Source of the DNA: Arthrobacter sp. FW305-BF8
Lineage (GTDB): Bacteria; Actinomycetota; Actinomycetes; Actinomycetales; Micrococcaceae
DNA: 64,000 bases
Assembly: GCF_021789315.1 (NCBI RefSeq)
Contig: NZ_CP084561.1
Coordinates: forward strand, 1,240,001-1,304,000
Direction of reading: 5' to 3'
In this document: in pieces, positions 26,120 through 34,671 of the stretch
Position numbering within the stretch: the first letter of the stretch is position 1
Layout of the letters: each line of letters starts with the position of its first letter
Translations under genes and position numbers: made by a program
The notes under the pieces: model-generated
What the model saw: the letters and a program-made list of their open reading frames with translations, nothing else
Database searches by the model: none
What the model was told of the DNA's origin: nothing

Positions 26120-27529
26120 ATGCACGAACCAACTGCGGCATCGGCAGGCGCCGCCGCTGCGCTTCCGAAGTACGATCTGAAGAAGGTCCGGCGCACAGCG
26201 GCCGCATCATTCATCGGAACAATGGCGGAGTACTACGACTTCTTCATCTACGGCACAGCGTCGGCGCTCGTCTTTAACAAGATCTTCTTCCCTGAGATTG
26301 ACCCCCTGCTGGGAACGCTTGCAGCCTTTTCGACCTACGCCGTCGGATTCTTCGCCCGGCCCTTGGGTGGCATCGTCTGGGGCCTCATCGGAGACCGGAT
26401 CGGCCGGAAGAAGGCCCTCGTCTACACGTTGCTCATCACGGGTCTCGGCACATTTGCAATCGGTCTCTTGCCCACTTACGAAACGATTGGCCTGTGGGCG
26501 GCAGTGATTCTTGTCCTCGTTCGCCTGATCCAGGGATTCGGAGTGGGCGGCGAGCAGGGCGGCGCAGTGCTGCTCACAGCTGAGGCTGCCCCGCCAAACC
26601 GCAGGGGCTTCTTCGCGAGCCTGGTCCAGTTGGGATCTCCGGCTGCCTACCTGGTTCCCTCAGCCCTATTCGCTTTCCTGACCACTCAGCTGTCCGAGGA
26701 GCAGTTCCTTCTGTGGGGCTGGCGCGTGCCGTTCCTGCTCAGCATCGTTGTTGTTGCCGTCGGCCTGTACATCCGGTTGCGGGTCGATGAGTCGGAGACT
26801 TTCAAAGCGGTCAAGGAAAATGCCGCCTCACAGCAGGCGCCGATCAAGGTCATCTTCAAGAAGAGCCGCCGTGAAGTCTTTTTGGGTATGGGCTCCAAGT
26901 TCGTCGAGGCCGCGGTGTTCCCCTTTTACACGGTGTTCCTGGTCGCGTACTCCAAACACCTTGGCAATGACTCGGCATTTGTCCTCCAAGCCATCATCAT
27001 CGCCATCGTTGCCGAACTCATCATGATCCCGGTCTGGGGGCACCTGACCGACCGCTTCGGACGCAAGAAGATCTTCCTGGCTGTGGCCGTTCTCAACCTC
27101 TTCCTGATCTGGCCTGCCTTCAGCGCCATTGCCAGCGGAGACCCACTCCCGATCATCGCGATCCTCATCGCCGGTCTGGCTCTGGGGCACGCCGGAACTT
27201 ACGCACCGCAGGCTTCCTACTACCCCGAGCTCTTCCCGGTCCGCGGCCGTTACACCGGTGTCTCCATCGTGTGGCAGTTCGGAGCCATGATCGCCAGCGG
27301 TCCCTTCACGGTCGTTGCCACGGCGCTGCTCGCCGCCGGTGGTGGCTCGGTGACAGGCGTGGCTATCTATGTCTCAGTACTGATCCTGATCAGCGTCGTC
27401 TGCCTGGCGTTCCTTCCCGAGACTGCCCCAGGCAGGCTCGGAGGCAAAGAATATGCGGATTGGGCTCTCGATTCTCAGCCCTCCAACGACGGCAGCATCG
27501 ACGCCGCCCACCGGGCGCCTCTCTCCTGA
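26120..27529 (+). CDS. MFS transporter, metabolite:H+ symporter (MHS) type
   Basis: 469 residues with about 12 membrane helices. MHS-type motifs: GTMAEYYDFFIYGTASAL at the first helix, GDRIGRKKALV in loop 2-3, LIQGFGVGGEQGGAV, and DRFGRKKIF in the second half. First in the row reading towards the mannonate pathway genes and divergent from the GntR gene, so it likely imports the hexuronate or aldonate used by the cluster. A palindromic repeat separates it from manD. Confidence 0.9.
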   Translation: MHEPTAASAGAAAALPKYDLKKVRRTAAASFIGTMAEYYDFFIYGTASALVFNKIFFPEIDPLLGTLAAFSTYAVGFFARPLGGIVWGLIGDRIGRKKALVYTLLITGLGTFAIGLLPTYETIGLWAAVILVLVRLIQGFGVGGEQGGAVLLTAEAAPPNRRGFFASLVQLGSPAAYLVPSALFAFLTTQLSEEQFLLWGWRVPFLLSIVVVAVGLYIRLRVDESETFKAVKENAASQQAPIKVIFKKSRREVFLGMGSKFVEAAVFPFYTVFLVAYSKHLGNDSAFVLQAIIIAIVAELIMIPVWGHLTDRFGRKKIFLAVAVLNLFLIWPAFSAIASGDPLPIIAILIAGLALGHAGTYAPQASYYPELFPVRGRYTGVSIVWQFGAMIASGPFTVVATALLAAGGGSVTGVAIYVSVLILISVVCLAFLPETAPGRLGGKEYADWALDSQPSNDGSIDAAHRAPLS

Positions 27530-27538
27530 CCCAGCTGA

Positions 27539-27586
27539 CTCGCAGTAGTTGTCGTTTTGACGGCTCAAAACGACAACTACTGCGAG
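27539..27586. repeat. Palindromic element, copy A (22-bp perfect arms)
   Basis: Perfect 22-bp inverted repeat with a 4-nt loop; core CAGTAGTTGTCGTTTTGA and its complement. It belongs to the family also present at 34593, 40954 and 53429. It sits 9 bases after the transporter stop and before manD, so it may lower read-through or protect a 3' end. Confidence 0.88.
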
Positions 27587-27623
27587 CTACTTGCAAGACC
27601 CGACACACTAAAGGACCCCACCA

Positions 27624-28835
27624 GTGAAGATCACCGACGCACGAGTAGTGGTTTCGTCGCCAGGACGGAATTACGTCACGCTCGTTATCGAAACCGAGGA
27701 CGGGATTACCGGCATCGGCGACGCCACCCTCAACGGACGTGAACTGGCCGTGGCGTCCTACCTGTCCGAGCACCTCTGCCCGCTGCTGATCGGCCGCGAC
27801 GCCCGCCGCATCGAGGACGCCTGGCAGTACTTCTACAAGGGTGCCTACTGGCGCCGCGGGCCGGTGACAATGACCGCAATCGCCGCGATCGACGTCGCAC
27901 TCTGGGACATCAAGGGCAAGGCCGCCGGCATGCCGGTGTACGAGCTGCTGGGCGGCGCGGCCCGCGAGGGCGTCATGGTCTACGGCCACGCCAGCGGCTC
28001 CTCGCTGGATGACCTCAGCGCCGACTTCCAGCACCACCTGGACCTCGGCTACAAGGCCATCCGCGCGCAGGCTGCCGTGCCGGGGCTGGAGAAGACCTAC
28101 GGGATCGCGCCGGTGGACGGGAAGACCTACGAGCCTGCCAGCGGCAACATCCCGCAGGAGGATCTGTGGGAGACCACCGCGTACCTGGACTTCGCGCCGA
28201 AGATGATGGCGCACGTTCGCGAGCAGTTCGGCTACGGCGTGCACGTCCTGCACGACGTCCACCACCGCCTGACGCCTATCGAGGCCGGCAGGCTGGGCGC
28301 CTCGCTGGAGCAGTACCGCCCGTTCTGGATCGAGGACCCGACGCCGGCCGAGGACCAGTCGGCGTTCCGCCTGATCCGCCAGCACACCACGACGCCGATC
28401 GCCGTGGGTGAGGTTTTCAACTCGATCTGGGACTGCCAGCAGCTGATTACCGAACGCCTGATCGACTACATCCGCACCTCGGTCTCGCACGCCGGCGGCA
28501 TCACGCACCTGCGCCGCATCTTCTCGCTGGCGGATCTGTACGGCGTCCGTTCCGGCTCGCACGGCGCGGGCGACCTCTCGCCGGTGTCGTTCGCCGCGGC
28601 GCTGCACGTGGACATGAGCATTCCCAACTTCGGCGTGCAGGAATACATGGGCCACCGCGACCCCGCCAACGAGGTGTTCAAGACCTCTTACACCTTCACC
28701 GACGGCTACATGCACCCCGGTGACGCTCCGGGTATCGGCGTGGAGTTCGACGAGGAGGCTGCCGCCAAGTTCACGTTCGACCCCAAGTATCTGCCCATCA
28801 ACCGCCGCCTCGACGGGTCGGTGCATGACTGGTGA
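27624..28835 (+). CDS. manD: D-mannonate dehydratase (enolase superfamily)
   Basis: 403 residues, the usual length of ManD. It begins MKITDARVVVSSPGRNYVTL and keeps the enolase-superfamily features: VLHDVHHRLTP with a metal-binding Asp and catalytic His, FWIEDPTPAEDQ (metal Glu), TPIAVGEVFNS (metal Glu), then GSHGAGDLSPV. It dehydrates D-mannonate to 2-keto-3-deoxygluconate. The stop overlaps the kdgK start by 4 bases (GTGA). Confidence 0.93.
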   Translation: MKITDARVVVSSPGRNYVTLVIETEDGITGIGDATLNGRELAVASYLSEHLCPLLIGRDARRIEDAWQYFYKGAYWRRGPVTMTAIAAIDVALWDIKGKAAGMPVYELLGGAAREGVMVYGHASGSSLDDLSADFQHHLDLGYKAIRAQAAVPGLEKTYGIAPVDGKTYEPASGNIPQEDLWETTAYLDFAPKMMAHVREQFGYGVHVLHDVHHRLTPIEAGRLGASLEQYRPFWIEDPTPAEDQSAFRLIRQHTTTPIAVGEVFNSIWDCQQLITERLIDYIRTSVSHAGGITHLRRIFSLADLYGVRSGSHGAGDLSPVSFAAALHVDMSIPNFGVQEYMGHRDPANEVFKTSYTFTDGYMHPGDAPGIGVEFDEEAAAKFTFDPKYLPINRRLDGSVHDW

Positions 28836-29830
28836 GTAATCCGACTGAAGCACAGGCGTTCGACGTGGTTGCCATGGGGGAGATCCTCCTCGAGGTGGCC
28901 ACCGACGTCCCGTTCGGGCACGGTGTTCCGGCCCAGCTCGGCATCTCCGGTGACGCGCTGAACGTCGCGGCGGCTGCCGCTGCCGCCGGTGCCCGCACCG
29001 CGCTGCTGGCGGTACTGCCCGACGACGACCTCGGCCAGGCGGTCGCCGCCAGGATCGCTGAGCTTGGCATTTCCACGGACCTGCTGAAGTTTCGTCCGGG
29101 CCAGCAGGGCGTGTACCTGGTGCACTGCGACCCCGACGGGCAACGTGAGTTCTCGTACGCGCGCAGCGGCAGCGTCGGCTCCACGCTGCGGCCGGACGAC
29201 GTGGACCCGGCCGTCTTTGCCGCGGCCGGGGCCGTGATTGCCGGCGGCATCGCCTGCGCCATCTCGGCCACGTCCCGCGCCGCCGTGTACCGGGCCGCCG
29301 AGGTGTCCCGCCGCTTTGTCTTTGACCCGAACTACCGGCCGCGGCTCACCTCCATGGAGGACGCGACGGCGGCCGTGCTTGACCTGGCGCCGAGGGCCTT
29401 CCTGGTGACGCCGTCCTTCCCGGGGGAAACGTCGGCGCTGCTGGGCACGTCCTCGCCGGCCGAAGCGGCCGCCAAACTGCGGGCGCTGGGCACGGCCAAT
29501 GTGGCGGTGACGTGCGGGGCCGAGGGCATCCAGCTGGAGAGCGGCATCGATTCGGCCTGGATCGAAGCCATACCTGCGCCGGCAGTGGTGGACCAGACAG
29601 GAGCAGGTGACGCCTTTGTGGGCACGCTGACCGCGCGGCTGGTGCTCGGCGACGGCCTTCCCGAGGCTGCCCGCTACGGCGCAGCCGCGGCCTCGCTCGT
29701 GGTGGGCGGCAAGGGCGGCACGGGCTTCATTCCGAGCTTCGAGCAGACCCGCGCCCACGCCCTGGGGGCTGACACCCGTGGGGCGGACCCACTGGAGGCA
29801 CCCGAAGGAGAGCTGTCATCGCACGCCTGA
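28832..29830 (+). CDS. kdgK: PfkB family sugar kinase, probable 2-keto-3-deoxygluconate kinase
   Basis: 332 residues. Ribokinase-fold motifs: a GDALNVA substrate site near residue 41, FDPNYRPRLT, and the catalytic DQTGAGDAFVGT near 252-263. It would phosphorylate KDG to KDPG, the step between ManD and the aldolase. The GTG start at 28832 overlaps the manD stop, which indicates translational coupling. The 3' end contains the ribosome site of the next gene. Confidence 0.9.
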   Translation: MSNPTEAQAFDVVAMGEILLEVATDVPFGHGVPAQLGISGDALNVAAAAAAAGARTALLAVLPDDDLGQAVAARIAELGISTDLLKFRPGQQGVYLVHCDPDGQREFSYARSGSVGSTLRPDDVDPAVFAAAGAVIAGGIACAISATSRAAVYRAAEVSRRFVFDPNYRPRLTSMEDATAAVLDLAPRAFLVTPSFPGETSALLGTSSPAEAAAKLRALGTANVAVTCGAEGIQLESGIDSAWIEAIPAPAVVDQTGAGDAFVGTLTARLVLGDGLPEAARYGAAAASLVVGGKGGTGFIPSFEQTRAHALGADTRGADPLEAPEGELSSHA

Positions 29831-31284
29831 GCACATCCTCGCTCGCTGCCAGCGGCCATCAGCCCCTGCTGCAACGGGAAAAACTGAAGCCCGGCATCGT
29901 GCACCTGGGCCTGGGCGCCTTCGCCCGCGCCCACACCGCCGTCTTCACCGAGAACGCCATGCTGGCGTCCGGGGAATCCGGCTGGGGAATTACCGGAGTC
30001 ACTCAGCGCTCGGACACCGTGGCCCGGCAGCTCGCCCCGCAGGATGGGCTATTCACCCTGGCCGAAAGGGGCGAGGGGGCGGCACCGCTTCGGGTTGTGT
30101 CCAGCATCGTGGAGGCCATCTCTGGACGGGACAACCCGGCCGCCGTGGTGGACCGGATCGCCGCGCCGGAGACCCTGGTGGTCACGCTGACCATCACGGA
30201 GAAGGGCTACCGGATTGACCCGCGCACCGGCTCCCTCAACCTGGAGGACGCGGAGATCCGGGCGGACCTCGATGGCCCCGCGCCGCTCACGGCCATCGGG
30301 CAGATCGCCCGCGGGCTGCAGCAGCGTTCCCGTACCGGGGCCGGCCCGCTCACCGTGGTCTCCTGCGACAACCTTTCCGGGAACGGCGAACTGACCGGGA
30401 GGTTGGTGCACGCCTTCGCCGCCGCCCTGCCGGCCGCTGAAGCCGAACCGCTCACCGCGTGGCTGGACGCCAACGTCACGTTCCCCAGCACCATGGTGGA
30501 CCGGATGGTGCCGGCCACGACGGCGGGCGACCTGGACGCCGTCGAACGTGAACTTGGGCTGCGGGACGAGGCCGCCGTGGTGGCTGAGCCGTTCCTGCAG
30601 TGGGTCATCGAGGACAACTTCGCCGCGGGCCGCCCGCGGTGGGAGGACGCCGGAGCCCTGTTCAGCAGCGACGTCGCGGCCTGGGAAGCGGCGAAGCTGC
30701 GGCTGCTGAACGCGAGCCATTCACTGCTGGCCTATCTCGGCCTGGCCGCCGGCAAGGAGACCATCAGCGACGCCGTGGCAGAGGAAGCGTTCTTCACCGC
30801 CGCCCGCCGCATGATGGCAGAGGACGTCCTGCCCACCATCACCCTTCCGGAGGGACTCGACGCGGACGAGTACTGCGTCCAGGTGCTCACGCGCTTCGCC
30901 AACCCCGCCCTCGGCCACACCACGGCCAAGGTAGGCAGCGACGGTTCGCAGAAGATCGGCCTGCGCCTGCTCAGCACCGTCCGGGGAAACCTCGACGCCG
31001 GCCGCGAACCCCGGTGGGCTGCGCTCGCCGTCGCTGCGTGGATGCGGCACGTGGCCACCACGCCGGCGGAGAAGCTGGACGATCCGCTGGCCGCCGAACT
31101 CCAGGCCGCGTTGCCGGTTTCGCGGTCCGGGGCCGATGTGGTTGCCGCGCTGCTGGGCTGCCGCAGCGTCTTCGATGCCGAACTCGCGGTGCATCCCGGG
31201 TTCGCCGGCCTCATCATCCACTGGTACAGCATCATCGACACGCACGGGCTGGACGGCCTGAGAAAAGAGATCAACCATGGCTGA
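29818..31284 (+). CDS. uxuB: D-mannonate oxidoreductase (fructuronate reductase), mannitol dehydrogenase family
   Basis: About 488 residues if started at 29818. Long-chain mannitol dehydrogenase features: the Rossmann segment IVHLGLGAFARAH and the catalytic K-x4-N-x2-H as Lys293, Asn298, His301 (AKLRLLNASHS). It reduces D-fructuronate to D-mannonate, the substrate of ManD. The start is odd: the first ATG/GTG/TTG in frame is GTG at 29899, which cuts into the first beta strand. The family-like N-terminus (RLSTSSLAASGHQPLLQ) is in frame upstream; ATC at 29818 has AAGGAG at a good distance, and CTG at 29827 overlaps the kdgK stop as CTGA. Confidence 0.87.
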   Translation: MARLSTSSLAASGHQPLLQREKLKPGIVHLGLGAFARAHTAVFTENAMLASGESGWGITGVTQRSDTVARQLAPQDGLFTLAERGEGAAPLRVVSSIVEAISGRDNPAAVVDRIAAPETLVVTLTITEKGYRIDPRTGSLNLEDAEIRADLDGPAPLTAIGQIARGLQQRSRTGAGPLTVVSCDNLSGNGELTGRLVHAFAAALPAAEAEPLTAWLDANVTFPSTMVDRMVPATTAGDLDAVERELGLRDEAAVVAEPFLQWVIEDNFAAGRPRWEDAGALFSSDVAAWEAAKLRLLNASHSLLAYLGLAAGKETISDAVAEEAFFTAARRMMAEDVLPTITLPEGLDADEYCVQVLTRFANPALGHTTAKVGSDGSQKIGLRLLSTVRGNLDAGREPRWAALAVAAWMRHVATTPAEKLDDPLAAELQAALPVSRSGADVVAALLGCRSVFDAELAVHPGFAGLIIHWYSIIDTHGLDGLRKEINHG

Positions 31285-31903
31285 CGCCACCAGCGTTCTG
31301 AACGTCTCCCCGGTCATCCCCGTGGTGACCATCGACGACCCGCAGCATGCGGTACCAGTTGCCCGGGCGCTGGCCGACGGCGGCGTCCGGATCATCGAGC
31401 TCACGCTGCGGACGGATACGGCGCTGACTTCGCTGAAGGCCATCGCCAACGAGGTGCCGGACATCCTCGTGGGAGCGGGGACCATCCTCACTCCCGCACA
31501 GGCGGACGCCGCTGTGGCGGCGGGCGCGCAGTTCCTGGTCAGCCCCGGCGTGACGCCGTCGCTGCTGGACCACATGCTCTCACTCGAGGTGCCGGTGCTT
31601 CCGGGCGTAGCCACGGTGGGCGAGGTGATGGCCGTGCTGGAGCGCGGGCTGGACACCATGAAGTTCTTCCCGGCAGGACCCGCCGGCGGCCCGCCGTACT
31701 TGGCGGCCATCGGAGCGCCCATCCCGCAGGTGACGTTCTGCCCGACCGGCGGCATCAGCCTGGCCACCGCGCCGGACTACCTCAAGCTGCCCAACGTCAA
31801 CTGCGTCGGAGGCAGCTGGCTGACGCCCCGCGCCGCCGTCGAAAGCGGGGACTGGCAGCAGATTACCGAACTGGCACGGGAAGCGGCCGGGCTGCGCGCA
31901 TAA
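31277..31903 (+). CDS. eda: KDPG/KHG aldolase
   Basis: 208 residues with the class I KDPG aldolase signature: Glu41 in RIIELTLRT, GAGTILTPAQ, and the Schiff-base Lys129 in DTMKFFPAGPAGG. It splits 2-keto-3-deoxy-6-phosphogluconate into pyruvate and glyceraldehyde-3-phosphate, ending the pathway encoded from manD on. The start overlaps the preceding reductase by 8 bases. Confidence 0.95.
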   Translation: MADATSVLNVSPVIPVVTIDDPQHAVPVARALADGGVRIIELTLRTDTALTSLKAIANEVPDILVGAGTILTPAQADAAVAAGAQFLVSPGVTPSLLDHMLSLEVPVLPGVATVGEVMAVLERGLDTMKFFPAGPAGGPPYLAAIGAPIPQVTFCPTGGISLATAPDYLKLPNVNCVGGSWLTPRAAVESGDWQQITELAREAAGLRA

Positions 31904-32004
31904 TACTCCGCCGTAGCCATGCCTTCGGTACGCGCGTAAAGTCGGGAAAGACCGGTCCTAAACCGGTCGCAGCCTGAACAGACGCACAACCTAAGGAGTT
32001 CATC

Positions 32005-32202
32005 ATGAACTTGGGCAACATGATCAGGAATGCCGCAGGACGTATTTCCGGACGGACCACGCAGGGAACCACCGGCGGATACACGAGGGGCTACACGCGG
32101 GGCACCAGGCCCTACACCACGGGACGGACCTCTTCCATGGGCCGCGGCCGCACCGCCGGGGGGATCGGAGACAAGATTCGCCAGATGCTCCACAGGCACT
32201 GA
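32005..32202 (+). CDS. Small basic Arg/Gly/Thr-rich hypothetical protein
   Basis: 65 residues, strongly basic, low-complexity in the middle (GGYTRGYTRGTRPYTTGRTSS) and ending GDKIRQMLHRH. AAGGAG stands just before the ATG at 32005. Charge and disorder would fit a nucleic-acid-associated peptide; function unknown. Confidence 0.7.
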   Translation: MNLGNMIRNAAGRISGRTTQGTTGGYTRGYTRGTRPYTTGRTSSMGRGRTAGGIGDKIRQMLHRH

Positions 32203-32291
32203 CGCTGGGGCACACCAGTCCGGCCCCGGAGGTCCATGGCGACCCCGGGCTGTCGCAACAAATACTGGAAGCGTTAGGCCGCAGCCACCCT

Positions 32292-33209
32292 GTGGTGGCT
32301 GCGGCCACTGTTTCTGCAGGGGAGGTTGCCGTGGCGAGCCGCGGCGCCTCTCTTGCTGCTGACTTCGAAATTGGCTCGGTCTCCAAGGGGATCACGGGGC
32401 TGCTGTATGCCGACGCCCTAAGCCGGGGCGAGCTCAGCCCGGACACAACGCTGGGGGAGCGGCTGCCGCTCGGCGACTGCCCCGCCGCCGGCGTGACCCT
32501 GATTTCGCTAAGCCGGCATTCTTCGGGCCTGCCGCGGCTGCCCCGGCAGGCGGGAACTCTGCGGCGCACCCTTGCCCTTCTATTGCACGGTACCAACCCC
32601 TACGGCGAAAGCCTGGCGGAGCTGCTGGAGCAGGCCCGCGACGCGCGTCTGTCCGCCGGACGTGGAGCCCCGCGGCCGCGCTACTCCAACTTCGGCTTCG
32701 AGCTGCTAGGCCACGCTGTCGCCGCCGGTGCAGGCTTGGGCTTCCAGGACCTGCTCCGCGAGCGGCTCGCCGTTCCGCTCGGGCTGGGCTCCGTTTACGC
32801 GCCAGCCACTGCCGCTGAGGTGCGTCCGACGGCGGTCACCGGCCGGAGCCGCTCGGGCCGGGTGATGCAGCCGTGGACGGGTGAAGCGGTTGCTCCGGCC
32901 GGCGGAATCCGTGCCTCGATCGGCGACATGGCCCGGCTGGTGCAGGCGCTGCTGGAGGGATCAGCCCCGGGCCTGGCCGCGCTGGATCCCGTGGCGAACT
33001 TCGCCGGCCCGGCGGCCCGCATCGGTGCCGGCTGGATGACCCTGGAGGTGAAGGGCCGCGCCGTCACGTGGCACAACGGCGGCACCGGCGGTTTCCGCTC
33101 CTGGGTGGGGCTGGACCGGAAGGCGGGGACCGGCGTCGTACTTCTGACGGCGACAGCGGCGCCCGTGGACCGCCACGGCTTCCGGCTCTTGGCCGGGCTG
33201 GTCCCGTAG
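32292..33209 (+). CDS. Serine beta-lactamase-like hydrolase (class C / esterase family)
   Basis: At least 305 residues. The three active-site elements are present: SVSK (Ser29, Lys32 from GTG 32292), the YSN element in RYSNFGFELLGH, and HNGGTGGF in place of KTG. No signal peptide, so probably a cytosolic esterase or peptidase-like enzyme. The start is unclear: the frame stays open upstream through LSQQILEALGRSHPVV, which looks coding, but it offers only CTG codons (32199, 32205) before the previous gene. The GTG at 32292 is the conservative choice. Confidence 0.83.
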   Translation: MVAAATVSAGEVAVASRGASLAADFEIGSVSKGITGLLYADALSRGELSPDTTLGERLPLGDCPAAGVTLISLSRHSSGLPRLPRQAGTLRRTLALLLHGTNPYGESLAELLEQARDARLSAGRGAPRPRYSNFGFELLGHAVAAGAGLGFQDLLRERLAVPLGLGSVYAPATAAEVRPTAVTGRSRSGRVMQPWTGEAVAPAGGIRASIGDMARLVQALLEGSAPGLAALDPVANFAGPAARIGAGWMTLEVKGRAVTWHNGGTGGFRSWVGLDRKAGTGVVLLTATAAPVDRHGFRLLAGLVP

Positions 33210-33245
33210 GGGAACTGCGGGAGCCTCGGAGACCTAACGCAACAA

Positions 33246-33312
33246 AGCAACGCGGGGTCACTTATAGCCCGATAAACCCTCCGAATTGGGCGGTAAGTGA
33301 CCTCGCGTTGCT
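33246..33312. repeat. Intergenic palindrome between convergent genes (second family)
   Basis: Arms at 33246-33270 and 33288-33312 match at 21 of 25 positions (AGCAACGCGRGGTCACTTA core) around a 17-nt centre. Lying between the hydrolase and terC, which converge, it could work as a bidirectional terminator. Confidence 0.75.
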
Positions 33313-33321
33313 CTTGGTGGG

Positions 33322-34518
33322 CTACTTCTCGCCGGCGCGCTCCAATGCCTGGTCGTGCTCGGCGTGGGCCTGGCGGATCAGGTTCATGAACTCGGTCTGG
33401 TTCCGGATGAGGCGCTTGTACTTCTCCGGGAGCTTCTTGAGTTCCTGCTCCTCGCGGACCAGCTTGTCGAAGATCCGCTCGCGTTCGGCGATGTCCGTCT
33501 CGTAGTTGAGGTCCACGTACGTGGTGGCGTGCCGCCTGGCACCGGAGACCATGGTCTTGGCCTTGCCCTTGGGGCTGAGGAGGGAGCCGACGATGGTGAC
33601 GGCCAGTACACCGAGGATCACGCTGAGCGAGAGGCCGGTGCTGATCTCGACGACGTTCACGTGTTCGCCGTCGTTGATGAACGGCAGGTTGTTCTCGTGC
33701 AGGGCGTGCAGGATCAGCTTCACGCCGATGAAGCCGAGGATGGCGGCGAGGCCGTAGGAGAGGTAGATGAGCCGGTCGAGGAGCTCGTCGATCAGGAAGA
33801 ACAGCTGCCGCAGACCCATGAGCGAGAAAGCGGTGGCCGTGAAGACGATGAACACGTTCTGCGTCAGGCCGAAGATGGCCGGGATGGAGTCCAGCGCGAA
33901 GAGAATGTCCGTGGCGCCGATGGCCACCATCACCAGGAGCATCGGCGTGAGGACCCTCTTGCCGTCCACCTCGGTGAAGAGCTTGTCGCCGTCAAAATGG
34001 TCCGAGGCCGGCAGGAACTTCTTGGCGAGCCGGACCACGAGGGTTTCGGTGTCGTCGTCGTGGTTGTCCGGCTTGAGCAGGTTCCCGGCGGTGACCAGCA
34101 GGATCAGCCCGAAGATATAGAACACCCAGGCGAAGCTGTTGATCAGCGCGGCGCCGAGGAAGATGAAGCCGGTCCGGGCGAGCAGCGAGAAAACGATGCC
34201 GAACAGGAGCACCTTCTGCTGGTCGGCGCGCGGCACCTTGAAGCTGGACATGATGATCAGGAAGACGAAGAGGTTGTCCACGGACAGGGCCTTCTCGGTC
34301 ACGTAGCCGGCGAAGTACTCGGTGCCCATCTTGGAGCCACCGAAGAACCAGACGCCGAGGCCGAACACGAGTGCCATCCCCACGTAGATGGCCGACCACG
34401 TGGCGGATTCCTTCAGGGACGGGGTGTGGGCCTTGCGGACGTGGAAGAAGAAGTCGAAGACCAGGAGCGCAACGATCCCGGCAATCGTGAGGGTCCAGAC
34501 GATAGGGGGAACTTCCAT
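33322..34518 (-). CDS. TerC family integral membrane protein
   Basis: 398 residues with about eight to nine membrane helices. TerC landmarks: FDFFFHVRKAHTP, VTEKALSVDNLFVFLIIMSSF and AIGATDILFALDSIPAIFGLT, which carry the conserved acidic residues within the membrane. A charged C-terminal tail of about 70 residues (ETDIAERERIFDKLVREEQELKK) is cytosolic and likely coiled. Related Alx/TerC proteins export manganese or support metal loading of secreted enzymes. No yybP-ykoY riboswitch is visible in the short upstream gap. Confidence 0.92.
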   Translation of the reverse strand: MEVPPIVWTLTIAGIVALLVFDFFFHVRKAHTPSLKESATWSAIYVGMALVFGLGVWFFGGSKMGTEYFAGYVTEKALSVDNLFVFLIIMSSFKVPRADQQKVLLFGIVFSLLARTGFIFLGAALINSFAWVFYIFGLILLVTAGNLLKPDNHDDDTETLVVRLAKKFLPASDHFDGDKLFTEVDGKRVLTPMLLVMVAIGATDILFALDSIPAIFGLTQNVFIVFTATAFSLMGLRQLFFLIDELLDRLIYLSYGLAAILGFIGVKLILHALHENNLPFINDGEHVNVVEISTGLSLSVILGVLAVTIVGSLLSPKGKAKTMVSGARRHATTYVDLNYETDIAERERIFDKLVREEQELKKLPEKYKRLIRNQTEFMNLIRQAHAEHDQALERAGEK

Positions 34519-34592
34519 GCTGCCTCTTTCCTGAGCGTTTCGGGCGGGGCGTGCAAGACAACCCTACCCAGTGCGCTCAGGCGCCTGCCCCG

Positions 34593-34653
34593 AACTGACT
34601 CGCAGTTGTTGTCGTTTTTGGGCCCTCAAAACGACAACAACTGCGAGTCAGTT
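34593..34653. repeat. Palindromic element, copy B (26-bp arms)
   Basis: Arms of 26 bp running from AACTGACTCGCAGTTGTTG through GTCGTTTT and its exact complement, around a short G/C centre. Same family as 27539, 40954 and 53429. It lies between two minus-strand genes, the ArsR fusion and terC. Confidence 0.9.
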
Positions 34654-34671
34654 GGGTTGGAAGCGTGCCGC

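Noticed and set aside
27531..27594. Palindrome copy A as an ordinary intrinsic terminator only
   Set aside because: Rejected as a complete explanation because the same sequence recurs at three other sites with paired changes, which a simple terminator would not need.
33322..34592. yybP-ykoY manganese riboswitch for terC
   Set aside because: The upstream gap is only about 75 bases to the palindromic repeat and shows none of the conserved loops.
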